Part shown: positions 26,128 through 34,063 of the stretch, piece after piece
How the letters are laid out: each line of letters opens with the position of its first letter
How positions within the stretch are numbered: position 1 is the first letter of the stretch
DNA from: Anabaenopsis elenkinii CCIBt3563
GTDB lineage: Bacteria > Cyanobacteriota > Cyanobacteriia > Cyanobacteriales > Nostocaceae
Assembly (NCBI RefSeq): GCF_015245355.1
Contig: NZ_CP063311.1
Location: 3,074,468 to 3,138,467 of the forward strand
Reading direction: 5' to 3'
Length of the DNA stretch: 64,000 bases
Position numbers and translations under genes: made by a program
Notes under the pieces: model-generated
The model's database searches: none
Told to the model about the DNA's origin: nothing
The model's input: the letters and a program-made list of their open reading frames with translations, nothing else

Positions 26128-26203
26128 GGGGTGGGTATCCCTGGTATCAGGTACTATCATCCCCGCTGAAGTACTGCGGAGGTGAGACCCACCCCTTAGG
26201 GGT
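26128..26203. terminator. Structured inverted repeat between convergent genes
   Basis: A perfect 9-bp outer stem GGGGTGGGT/ACCCACCCC (26128-26136, 26187-26195) encloses a second helix (GTACT/AGTAC). ACCCCTTAGGGGT overlaps the right arm as an alternative palindrome. It sits exactly between two convergent genes, so it may end transcription in both directions, although there is no long T-run. Confidence 0.5.
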
Positions 26204-26210
26204 GATGTAG

Positions 26211-27395
26211 TTAAATGCTTTCAGGATGATGAGGAATGACTCTACCACAGGGATAAGTTGCTATCTCCTGAGATACCATATCAGCTACTGCGGCCGGGAC
26301 TTGGTCTGATGGTTGTGCTAAAGCTGCTAGGTAGTCTGTTTGTAATTTCTCCAGCATTGCTGGTCGTCTGTCATATAACCGCTTCAGGGGTCGAGGTTGA
26401 CACTGGTTGAGAACATAAGCTGTGACTAAGGGTAAAGCTATGGTGCTATCTGTGTAACAAACAATTGTACTGGGTAACTCTTCCGGGTCGATTTTACCCC
26501 AACTCACAGCTTCCGAGGGAGTCGCACCTGACAAACCTCCGGTATCCGGTCGAGCGTCGGTAAACTGTACAAAGTAATCGTGTCCCCGTTCTTCTAGTCC
26601 TAAAACTTCGTGTATCTGCGGTTGTGTTTGTAGTAAAAAGTTCTTAGGACTACCACCACCGAGAATTACAGCGGCACTTTTCCCTGCTGATTCTCTCGCA
26701 CAATAGGCGATCGCTGCTGTTTCGTTCACGTCAATAGAAGGGTTTATGACTAACTTTGAACCTTCCAAAGCTAAAGCCGCCACATTCATCCCAATGGAAC
26801 TATCTCCTGGGGAAGAGGTATAAATAGGTACGCCACATTCATAAGCTGTGGCTAACAAACAAGAATGCTCTACTCCCAACTGCTTTTCTACTTCTCGGAC
26901 ATATTTACCCAATAGATAGTGAAACTCCGCCGTTCCCATGGGTTTTTGAAATACTTCAGCTTGGAGAATCTTGCGAATAAAAGCATCAGTTTCTAGCAAG
27001 ACATCATAGCCAAAGATAATGTCATAGATCCTGATCGTACCATCTTGGCGCAGCTTGACATCATCCAAAAATGGATTACCGGCAAACAGTTCAAAACCTA
27101 AGCCATAGTGCATATCATGGTAAAGATTCGCACCTGTACTAATCATCCAGTCAATAAAACCGTTGCGAATTAGGGGTGATAGTGCTGAAACTCCAAATCC
27201 AGCTGGTGTCATCGCACCGGAAAGGCTCACTCCCACAGTCACCCCATCTTTTAAGATATCGTGACTCATGAGTTGACAGATTTCTCGCAAACGTGCTGAG
27301 TTATAGGCTGTGAAGTAATTATTAATCAAATCTACCACGCCGATATCAGTGGACATGGGTATGGGGGAGATTTTTTGACCCATTTTTTTTGACAT
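26211..27395 (-). CDS. Deoxyhypusine synthase-like protein (probable homospermidine/polyamine synthase)
   Basis: A 394-residue enzyme of the deoxyhypusine synthase fold, which binds NAD and transfers an aminobutyl group from spermidine. Seen: [60 protein letters not shown] and the lysine-containing [13 protein letters not shown], which matches the position of the catalytic lysine, then [20 protein letters not shown]. Bacteria lack eIF5A, so these homologues act on free polyamines; in cyanobacteria the related SpeY makes homospermidine, and that is the best functional guess. ATG 27395 is the natural start. It is monocistronic, convergent with the DUF4912 protein. Confidence 0.85.
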   Translation of the reverse strand: MSKKMGQKISPIPMSTDIGVVDLINNYFTAYNSARLREICQLMSHDILKDGVTVGVSLSGAMTPAGFGVSALSPLIRNGFIDWMISTGANLYHDMHYGLGFELFAGNPFLDDVKLRQDGTIRIYDIIFGYDVLLETDAFIRKILQAEVFQKPMGTAEFHYLLGKYVREVEKQLGVEHSCLLATAYECGVPIYTSSPGDSSIGMNVAALALEGSKLVINPSIDVNETAAIAYCARESAGKSAAVILGGGSPKNFLLQTQPQIHEVLGLEERGHDYFVQFTDARPDTGGLSGATPSEAVSWGKIDPEELPSTIVCYTDSTIALPLVTAYVLNQCQPRPLKRLYDRRPAMLEKLQTDYLAALAQPSDQVPAAVADMVSQEIATYPCGRVIPHHPESI

Positions 27396-27570
27396 TTTCG
27401 CACTCCTGAATATTAAACACGCTGAATCTAATGTTATCTAGATTTCAGGCAATTATGATATTATCCCCAGGGAAGAATTTCGACAAAAATTATACTGATA
27501 TAACAATAGCAATTTACCTGCTGGGTTGTCTGGGAAAGCTGTATCAAATTACCAGTATAAAATAAATAAG

Positions 27571-28044
27571 ATGAGTAAAAACAAATTTGTCGGGACTTGG
27601 AAATTAGTATCTTGGGAAAGTACATCTGGCGATGGTCAGACTTGTTACCCATTTGGGAAACATCCCATTGGTTATATTACATACACAGAATCTGGTTATA
27701 TGTCTGCAACAATTATGAAAGCCCATCGCCTGAATATTGAAGTTTCCTCAGCCGAGTTGATGAATGCTAGGAAAGTATTCTTAAGACCTTGGCTTTTAGT
27801 CACTGCTTTTAAGTACATTAAAGCAATTATTAGATATCTTCAAGCATCTGCTAATTATGTTTCTTACAGTGGTAAATATGAAATACAGGCAGAAACAGTA
27901 ATTCATTATGTGGAAATTAGCCTTATACCTGATTGGATTGGAACCGAGCAGTTACGCCAATTCCAATTTATTGGCGATCGCCTAGTATTAGTCACGCCGC
28001 CCATAGGCGGAAATCCTCAAACTCTGACATGGGAGCGCGCCTGA
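27571..28044 (+). CDS. Lipocalin-like domain protein
   Basis: A 157-residue beta-rich protein with the signature of the lipocalin_5 family: KFVGTWKLVSWESTSGDGQT at the start, PIGYITYTESGYMSATIM in the middle, VSYSGKYEIQAETVIHYVEI, and a final LVLVTPPIGGNPQTLTWERA. The fold is a small barrel expected to bind a hydrophobic ligand, and no enzyme activity is known. There is no signal peptide, so it is probably cytoplasmic. ATG 27571 is chosen over an upstream in-frame start because KFVGTWKL is the normal N-terminus. It is alone between the polyamine gene and MITE copy 2. Confidence 0.85.
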   Translation: MSKNKFVGTWKLVSWESTSGDGQTCYPFGKHPIGYITYTESGYMSATIMKAHRLNIEVSSAELMNARKVFLRPWLLVTAFKYIKAIIRYLQASANYVSYSGKYEIQAETVIHYVEISLIPDWIGTEQLRQFQFIGDRLVLVTPPIGGNPQTLTWERA

Positions 28045-28125
28045 TATCAACTTGTGGGGGAAAATGATCCCTAGGGAATCTGAAATGAAGTTTTGACAGA
28101 ACATTTATCAGGTCAGATTCTCTTA

Positions 28126-28295
28126 GAGGATGTTTGATAAGTCATGATTAGTGTATCAACTATTGTTTCACCCCACCCTAACCCTCCCCTTGTAAGGGGA
28201 GGGGACTGGATTTTATTGTTTCGGAGTGTCCCCCATTCCCTGCTCCCTGTTCCCTAATATAAAAATTACCTGTTTAATACTTTCCAAACATCCTC
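28126..28295. mobile_element. MITE family A, copy 2
   Basis: A 170-bp non-coding element with terminal inverted repeats GAGGATGTTTGATAAGT and ACTTTCCAAACATCCTC. It is flanked on both sides by TTA, the likely 3-bp target duplication. It contains the shared CACCCTAACCCTCCCCTTGT block, an uninterrupted CCCCTTGTAAGGGG palindrome, and ACTGGATTTTATTG. This copy shows what the uninterrupted family looks like and supports the nested insertion in copy 1. No other feature was seen in the rest of the 28.05-28.53 kb spacer. Confidence 0.88.
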
Positions 28296-28527
28296 TTAGA
28301 ATTGAGTTCATTAAATACTACAAAAATGTAGATATCCAACATTTTTCATTATCTCTAAGTCATATGATGGGAAATTAATCTGGGATGTCAAAATAATTTC
28401 TCACAAGAGTTAAATGAAACAACAATGTATTTACCCTCCTGAATAAATCCAGTCTTTTCAAGAGTAACTCTTGAGTCCTGTGGTCTTGCTGTACGTGAGA
28501 AAAATTCATACTTGATAACTAAGGTTG

Positions 28528-29214
28528 ATGAAAAGCGATACACCAGAAGAGTTAAACTCAGATAGAGAAATTGAACGCTTAATAGACGAAATCATGTCCT
28601 CAACCCTAAATAATCTAACTGATGAACAGTACCGCCAAAAGATGCAGCGGCGCAAAGAGGTACAGGATCGCCGGATAGCAGCAGCTATACCAGAAAAAGG
28701 TTTAATTATAGTTAATACTGGTAATGGTAAGGGGAAAACTACGGCCGCTTTGGGTATGGTTTTGCGATCGCTCGGCCATGGCTATAAAGTAGCGATCGTC
28801 CAATTCATCAAAGGCGCTTGGGAACCATCAGAAAAAAAGGTTTTTAGCTTTTGGGAAGACCAGATAGAATTTCATGCTATGGGGGAAGGCTTTACCTGGG
28901 AAACTCAAGACCGCGATCGCGACCTTGACAAAGCCAGCGCCGCTTGGGAAAAATCATTAGAATATATCCGCAATCCAGAATTTCAGCTAGTGTTGCTGGA
29001 TGAAATCAATATCGCCCTCAAAATGGGCTATTTAGAAGTCGATCAAGTTTTAGCAGGTTTAGCCGAAAAACCACCCAACAAGCACGTAATTCTCACAGGT
29101 CGAGGCGCACCCCCTGCTTTAATCGAGCGAGCAGATTTAGTCACGGAAATGACTCTGATTAAACATCCTTTCCGGGATCAAGGAGTGAAGGCGCAAGCAG
29201 GGATTGAGTTTTAA
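28528..29214 (+). CDS. cobO: Cob(I)yrinic acid a,c-diamide adenosyltransferase
   Basis: A 228-residue CobA/CobO/BtuR-family enzyme that transfers the adenosyl group of ATP to the cobalt of corrinoids, giving adenosylated precursors of coenzyme B12. The P-loop GNGKGKTTAAL (residues about 65-75) is followed by RSLGHGYKVAIVQFIKGAW, the conserved EFHAMGEGFTWETQDR and VLLDEINIALKMGYL segments and the C-terminal HVILTGRGAPPALIERADLV. The N-terminal 50 residues are helical and charged, as in cyanobacterial members. ATG 28528 is preferred to the TTG one codon earlier. It is a single-gene unit facing the convergent sigma-factor gene. It belongs to the cobalt theme of the window but is about 17 kb from coaR/coaT. 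Confidence 0.93.
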   Translation: MKSDTPEELNSDREIERLIDEIMSSTLNNLTDEQYRQKMQRRKEVQDRRIAAAIPEKGLIIVNTGNGKGKTTAALGMVLRSLGHGYKVAIVQFIKGAWEPSEKKVFSFWEDQIEFHAMGEGFTWETQDRDRDLDKASAAWEKSLEYIRNPEFQLVLLDEINIALKMGYLEVDQVLAGLAEKPPNKHVILTGRGAPPALIERADLVTEMTLIKHPFRDQGVKAQAGIEF

Positions 29215-29237
29215 ATACAACGATCCCAAAAACAACA

Positions 29238-29267
29238 TAAAAAATCGCCCCCTGACTTCAGGAGGCG
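29238..29267 (-). terminator. Intrinsic terminator of the sigma-factor gene
   Basis: On the minus strand, a hairpin with 10-bp arms, 9 paired (29246-29255 and 29258-29267, CGCCTCCTGA...), is followed by ATTTTTT. It lies 22 bp after the sigma-factor stop and can also help stop cobO transcription. Confidence 0.85.
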
Positions 29268-29289
29268 CGTCACCGCAAGCTATCTGCTT

Positions 29290-30273
29290 TTAACTAGCAA
29301 CGTACTCTTTCACATTGGCGCGACGACGGCGCAAATGAGCAAGAGCTTGATGTTCTAGTTGACGGACGCGCTCACGGCTGAGATTTAAGCGTTCTCCCAC
29401 TTTAGCTAAAGACATTTCATTACCATCTTCTAAACCAAAGCGCAGAGCTAAAACCTGTCTTTGTTGGTGTGTGAGTTCCTCCAACAACTTATTTAGGTCT
29501 TCACGCAAAAACTCTTGGGTAGTGTAATACTCAGGAGATGGACTTTCATCTTCGAGCATTTCTTGCAATTCTGTATCCTGGTTATCGCCAACTTTCACAT
29601 CTAAGGACACTGGTTGACGAGCCATATTTAAGTACTCCCGAATTTGCACCGGTTCTAGTTCCAACTCCTGCGCAATTTCCGCCGGAGTGGGCGATCGCCC
29701 AAACCTTTGGGCCAGTTCTCGCTGTACTTTTTTGATTTTGTTGAGTTTCTCGGTGATATGAATCGGTAACCTAATGGTGCGACCTTGCTGGGCGATCGCC
29801 CGGGTAATCGCTTGGCGAATCCACCAGTAAGCATAGGTGGAGAACTTATAACCCCTGGTGGGATCAAACTTTTCTACACCCCTTTCTAATCCTAGAGTTC
29901 CTTCCTGGATCAAATCCAAAAACTCCATGTTGCGCTTTTGGTATTTCTTGGCGATCGCCACCACCAAGCGCAGGTTGGCTTCAATCATCTTTTGCTTGGC
30001 CCGTTTACCTTGGGTTACAGAGTGTTTGATCTGTGTTTCGGTTTGGTTAACATGGGCAGCCCACTCTGCTAAACTAGGTTCATGACCTAGTTCTTGTGCT
30101 AAAGCCTCTTTAGCCTCCACAAGGGTCATCATCTGTTGTACCTGCTTGCCAAAAATAATCTCTTCTTCTCGAGTTAGCAGTGGTACCCGACCAATTTCCC
30201 GCAGATAGGTTCTGACCATATCAGCCGTGAATTTGGTATTGATGTTTTCTGTTTTGGTGTTAACAATAGCCAT
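29290..30273 (-). CDS. Group 2 RNA polymerase sigma factor (sigma-70 family)
   Basis: A 327-residue sigma-70 protein without the N-terminal region 1.1. Region 1.2 begins ADMVRTYLREIGRVPLLTRE, region 2 has NLRLVVAIAKKYQKRNMEFL and the -10 recognition helix YKFSTYAYWWIRQAITRAIA, region 3 has LPIHITEKLNKIKKVQREL, and region 4 carries LRFGLEDGNEMSLAKVGERL with the helix-turn-helix LSRERVRQLEHQAL. Length and motifs place it among cyanobacterial group 2 (SigB/C/D/E-like) factors, which are non-essential and stress- or nutrient-related. The exact subtype is not certain from reading alone. A 560-bp upstream spacer probably holds a complex promoter. Its own terminator follows. Confidence 0.92.
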   Translation of the reverse strand: MAIVNTKTENINTKFTADMVRTYLREIGRVPLLTREEEIIFGKQVQQMMTLVEAKEALAQELGHEPSLAEWAAHVNQTETQIKHSVTQGKRAKQKMIEANLRLVVAIAKKYQKRNMEFLDLIQEGTLGLERGVEKFDPTRGYKFSTYAYWWIRQAITRAIAQQGRTIRLPIHITEKLNKIKKVQRELAQRFGRSPTPAEIAQELELEPVQIREYLNMARQPVSLDVKVGDNQDTELQEMLEDESPSPEYYTTQEFLREDLNKLLEELTHQQRQVLALRFGLEDGNEMSLAKVGERLNLSRERVRQLEHQALAHLRRRRANVKEYVAS

Positions 30274-30833
30274 TGGTGCGTTGTCCTCTACTCCGTAAAT
30301 ACAACGGATCTTGAATAACTAAATCTGGTGTGAAAAGGTAGTAAACATATCACGGAACATAGGGCGCTACCAAAAGAAGTCAATTCATACACCGCCTATG
30401 GAAGATTAAGAATGTCCCTACCTCATTTAGGTTCCTTTACCTTCCCTGAATTTTGAAATCTCCTAGAAGCACACTTAATTACTGGCGTAAATTCTTTTTA
30501 TCCTCGGCCGCGATGTGCAATTGTTAAATCTGAAGTCGATATGAGTTCTACTTCTTCTATATTAAGACAAATCAACAGGATAGTAAAGTAGCTCAGGCAA
30601 ATCTTATAATTATAATTGAAAAGTATTTCCTTGGCAAAAAAATAATTTCCTAAACTTTACTAACTACATCTATAGTGACGCGAAAACTCCCTCATCAGTT
30701 GCTGACCAGTAGCCGGATAACCGAACTATGTTACTTGTGAAGATGGAGGGATGTTACGAAACCCAAGAAATTGAGGCTAGAAAAGTGCCGTTAGGGATCG
30801 AGTCTAGACGCGAGCGCTCCTATCTGAGCAAGA
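30274..30833. other. Spacer upstream of the sigma gene (560 bp)
   Basis: No gene, RNA or mobile element was recognised. It should contain the sigma-factor promoter (minus strand) and the 3' end region of the universal stress protein gene. It is AT-rich on the sigma side (30530-30670) and less so near the usp gene. Confidence 0.4.
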
Positions 30834-31241
30834 TTAAGGCACAACCAACACCGGACAAGGAGAAAGGTTAATCACACGGGTAGTCACACTATCACTTGCT
30901 CCCTCCTCAGTCAAACCTAATCCTCTACAACCCATGATAATTAAATCTGCCCCGATGTCATCAGCCACATCACAGATAGTAAAGGCCGGTTTCCCTTGTC
31001 TTTCCAGAATCTCACATTCAATTCCTTGCTGAGAAAATAAAGATTGGGCACTTGACAGCAATTGAGAGACAATCTCTGAGGACTGCATAGCATCCGGTTC
31101 GGCTACATCTGTGGCTGTTTCTTCCACCACAGACAGCAGCACCAAGCGACTACCGTACTTCTGCACAAGGTTGGTAACTACGTCAGCAGCTTCTCGCGCT
31201 TCCCGGCTTTGATCAATTGGAAATAGTACTGTTTTAAACAT
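30834..31241 (-). CDS. Universal stress protein (UspA family)
   Basis: A 135-residue single-domain UspA protein. It starts MFKTVLFPIDQSREAREAAD, with the conserved beta-strand/Asp motif, and has the nucleotide-binding signature GADLIIMGCRGLG followed by PCPVLVVP at the C-terminus, as in ATP-binding members (G-x2-G-x9-G-S/T pattern, here slightly altered with GASDSVTTRV). It is a soluble stress-response protein likely forming dimers. ATG 31241 gives the usual N-terminus; an upstream in-frame start adds three residues. It lies next to omega-RNA-like debris and is not in an operon with pgk. Confidence 0.9.
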   Translation of the reverse strand: MFKTVLFPIDQSREAREAADVVTNLVQKYGSRLVLLSVVEETATDVAEPDAMQSSEIVSQLLSSAQSLFSQQGIECEILERQGKPAFTICDVADDIGADLIIMGCRGLGLTEEGASDSVTTRVINLSPCPVLVVP

Positions 31242-31261
31242 CACTGTCACTTAGCACCCCT

Positions 31262-31470
31262 GACTCGGTTGACACTCACTGAAATATAATTTCGGGGATT
31301 CTCGCTTCACCGGTAGAGCCAAAATGCCCCAAGGATTAGTCCATTTGACACTCCCCACGGCTAGAAGCCGGGGGATTCTTGCTTCACTCTGGAAAAGTCG
31401 GCTTCTCCGAGTCCACAAGCTGACACGGTGGAAGTCACCTACCACCCTCGCAGTTGTTAATCCCACGCTT
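31262..31470 (-). ncRNA. TnpB-less omega-RNA-like remnant, two tandem 3' ends
   Basis: On the minus strand, 31470 to 31347 reads like the conserved scaffold of IS200/IS605 TnpB omega RNAs: GGTGGTAGGTGACTTCCACC, GCTTGTGGACTCGGAGAAGC, then GCAAGAATCCCCCGGCTTC and TAGCCGTGGGGAGTGTCAA. A second, shorter copy of the final part follows at 31321-31269 (GAATCCCC, hairpin GAAAT-ATTTC, GAGTGTCAA). There is no tnpB gene here. If transcribed, DNA just after each TGTCAA would be the guide. The rest of the spacer up to pgk shows nothing else. Confidence 0.55.
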
Positions 31471-31651
31471 TTTAAGTGTACCCTTTACCGCTATGATGAT
31501 TTTAGCATTTCACGACCAAATCAATTCAGTCATTAGCTGAATATGCCCCGCATAAATAACGGGGGATTTACCCATCGCTGCTTGCTCGTAAAATCTCGAT
31601 AGTTCCACTTTCAAAACCATAACAAAAGGCTAATCAGGAGAGTCTATCATA

Positions 31652-32854
31652 ATGTCAAAAAAAACTTTAGCAAATTTGTCCGCCAGTGATATATCAGGTA
31701 AACGTGCCTTAGTACGGGTTGATTTTAACGTCCCTGTAGATGACCAAGGTAATATCACCGATGATACTCGCATTCGCGCTGCTCTGCCCACTATCCAAGA
31801 TTTGATCCAGAAAGGATCTAAGGTAATTCTAGCTAGCCATTTTGGTCGTCCCAAGGGTGTGGATGACAAGCTACGTTTAACCCCAGTTGCTCAACGTCTC
31901 TCGGAATTGCTAGGTCAAGAAGTTGTCAAAACTGATGACTGTATCGGCGATGGCGTTGCTGCTCAAGTTGCAGCTTTACAAAATGGACAAGTTCTGTTGC
32001 TCGAAAATGTCCGCTTCTACAAGGAAGAAGAGAAAAACGACCCAGAATTTGCCAAAAAATTAGCAGCTAATGCCGACTTTTATGTGAATGATGCTTTTGG
32101 TACCGCACACCGCGCCCACGCTTCCACTGAAGGCGTAACTCACTATTTGAGTCCTTCTGTGGGGGGATATTTGATCGAGAAGGAACTACAGTACTTACAG
32201 AGTGCTATTGAAGATCCTCAACGTCCTTTGGCAGCAATTATTGGCGGTTCTAAGGTTTCTAGTAAAATAGGTGTGATTGAAACTCTCCTGGAAAAATGCG
32301 ATAAGCTGATCATCGGTGGGGGGATGATTTTCACCTTCTATAAAGCCCGGGGTTTAAGTGTTGGTAAGTCTTTGGTAGAAGAAGATAAACTGGAACTGGC
32401 CAAGACTTTGGAAGCTAAAGCTAAAGAACGTGGCGTTACCTTCTTGTTACCTACAGATATCGTCTCAGCAGATAAGTTCGCCCCCGATGCGAATGCAACA
32501 ACTGTCAGTATTGAAAATATTCCCGCTGATGGTATGGGTTTGGATATTGGGCCAGATTCCGTGAAAGTTTTCCAAGCAGCTTTGGCTGATTGCAAAACCG
32601 TGATTTGGAACGGCCCTATGGGTGTGTTTGAGTTTGATAAATTTGCAACTGGTACAGAAGCGATCGCTCATACTCTCGCAGAAATCGGTAAAACTGGTAC
32701 AACCACAATCATCGGTGGTGGTGACTCAGTGGCCGCTGTGGAAAAGGTCGGTTTAGCTGATCAAATGAGCCACATCTCCACCGGTGGGGGGGCTAGCTTG
32801 GAACTGTTAGAAGGTAAAATCTTACCTGGTATTGCGGCTCTAGACGAAGCGTAA
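31652..32854 (+). CDS. pgk: Phosphoglycerate kinase
   Basis: A 400-residue glycolytic and Calvin-cycle enzyme that transfers phosphate between 1,3-bisphosphoglycerate and ADP. Recognisable motifs: [20 protein letters not shown] at the start, [67 protein letters not shown] centre, [15 protein letters not shown] and the [11 protein letters not shown] nucleotide-binding loop before [13 protein letters not shown]. The length is normal. ATG 31652 is preceded by AGGAGA-type sequence (TCAGGAGAG). It is monocistronic and constitutively needed in a photosynthetic organism. Confidence 0.97.
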   Translation: MSKKTLANLSASDISGKRALVRVDFNVPVDDQGNITDDTRIRAALPTIQDLIQKGSKVILASHFGRPKGVDDKLRLTPVAQRLSELLGQEVVKTDDCIGDGVAAQVAALQNGQVLLLENVRFYKEEEKNDPEFAKKLAANADFYVNDAFGTAHRAHASTEGVTHYLSPSVGGYLIEKELQYLQSAIEDPQRPLAAIIGGSKVSSKIGVIETLLEKCDKLIIGGGMIFTFYKARGLSVGKSLVEEDKLELAKTLEAKAKERGVTFLLPTDIVSADKFAPDANATTVSIENIPADGMGLDIGPDSVKVFQAALADCKTVIWNGPMGVFEFDKFATGTEAIAHTLAEIGKTGTTTIIGGGDSVAAVEKVGLADQMSHISTGGGASLELLEGKILPGIAALDEA

Positions 32855-32874
32855 GTAGTTAATTAGCAGTCAGG

Positions 32875-32900
32875 AGTGAACAGCCATCAGGCTGTTCACT
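32875..32900 (+). terminator. Hairpin after pgk
   Basis: Perfect 11-bp stem AGTGAACAGCC/GGCTGTTCACT with a 4-base ATCA loop, 21 bp after the pgk stop. It lacks a T-run, so it may stabilise the 3' end or act as a weak terminator. Confidence 0.6.
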
Positions 32901-32966
32901 GTCACCAGCGTTCCCAATCTGGAGTTATGGTGAAAATATTTCTATTACCAGTTAAGTAGTTCTTGT

Positions 32967-33887
32967 ATGAAATATCAACTTTGGCTACACTTTCTATTCA
33001 CTGGCTGCTTCTGTTTACCCCTAGGTTTGATCCCTCCCACTCCAGTCTTAGCAACACATCAACCTGACCACGTAGTTAAGAGCATCTCAACCTATGACCA
33101 ATATATGCAAGTTGGTTATGCAAAAATTGCCCAGAGAGAATATCGCCAAGCTTTAGTATATTTCCAGCAAGCATTAGCAGCACGTCCCGGCGATCGCCAA
33201 GCCGCAGAAGCCATCAGGAATCTTGAAGCTTATACCCAACCGGGTAGCAATGTAATTATATTCCCGGAAGGCAGGCCTAGTAGAACTGTCGGCGGAGGCT
33301 CACGTGTACCTGAAGGGACTACAAATAAGGAGGAAAAATGTTTCCCGGATGAACAGTTTCCTGTTTCCCTCATCCCCGCTAACGAACAAGATGGAAAGCA
33401 ACGAACCACATCCGAGCATCCCCAATTCTGGTTCTACATTCCTGAAACTACCACAGCAATCCCAAGACTGGAATTTCTGCTCAGGGATGATCAAATACCC
33501 CAAAACTTGTATAGAAAGACCTTTGAGGGTGGTGCCAAAGCAGGTATTGTGAGTATCAAAATACCTACTAGTGAAGCACCATTAACAGCAGACCGTGCAT
33601 ATACTTGGAAACTTTCCATCATTTGTGATTCCTCTAGTCCTATAGATTTGTACTTAAAAGGTAAGATTGAGGTAGTCAAAGATCCTAATCTTTACTCTCA
33701 GATGCAACAGACGACGGAACCCTTAGATCAGGCAATGCTTTATGCCACCGCTGGACTGTGGGAAAATTTTGTCAGCATTTTAGCCGATTTACGCCGTCAA
33801 CGCCCCCATGATTCCCAGATTAATCAGTATTGGGTGGAATTGTTGGCATCAGTGGGGCTGGCAAAAGCACCTTCAGAGTCGCCATAA
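32967..33887 (+). CDS. TPR + DUF928 exported protein
   Basis: A 306-residue protein with a signal peptide ending near residue 30 (TPVLATHQ). One TPR-like pair follows (YDQYMQVGYAKIAQREYRQA, YFQQALAARPGDRQAAEAIR), and the DUF928 domain runs from about residue 125 to 290 (HPQFWFYIPETTTAIPRLEF, KAGIVSIKIPTSEAPLTADR, YTWKLSIICD, ATAGLWENFVSILADLRRQR, HDSQINQYWVELLASVGL). DUF928 proteins are almost confined to cyanobacteria and often lie beside CHAT and haemagglutinin genes, as here. It is convergent to the tpsA copy. Function unknown; periplasmic location is inferred from the signal. Confidence 0.87.
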   Translation: MKYQLWLHFLFTGCFCLPLGLIPPTPVLATHQPDHVVKSISTYDQYMQVGYAKIAQREYRQALVYFQQALAARPGDRQAAEAIRNLEAYTQPGSNVIIFPEGRPSRTVGGGSRVPEGTTNKEEKCFPDEQFPVSLIPANEQDGKQRTTSEHPQFWFYIPETTTAIPRLEFLLRDDQIPQNLYRKTFEGGAKAGIVSIKIPTSEAPLTADRAYTWKLSIICDSSSPIDLYLKGKIEVVKDPNLYSQMQQTTEPLDQAMLYATAGLWENFVSILADLRRQRPHDSQINQYWVELLASVGLAKAPSESP

Positions 33888-33898
33888 TCAGGAAATCC

Positions 33899-33934
33899 GG
33901 GGAGTATCAATCCTCAATTGATTCTCCTCCCCAA
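33899..33934. terminator. Bidirectional hairpin between DUF928 and tpsA
   Basis: GGGGAG-T-ATCAAT (33899-33911) pairs with ATTGAT-T-CTCCTCCCC (33917-33932) around a 5-base loop. It sits between the convergent DUF928 and tpsA genes, a likely transcription stop. Confidence 0.55.
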
Positions 33935-34063
33935 TATAGGACATTTACTTACAATATGTGCTTCCTTGGGAGTAACATGCTGCATCAAAACCTCATTAAA
34001 TCAACTACTTTTAGTATACCGTGATTTAGTAAGATTTACTTGCTTTAAGCAAATAATTTACAA

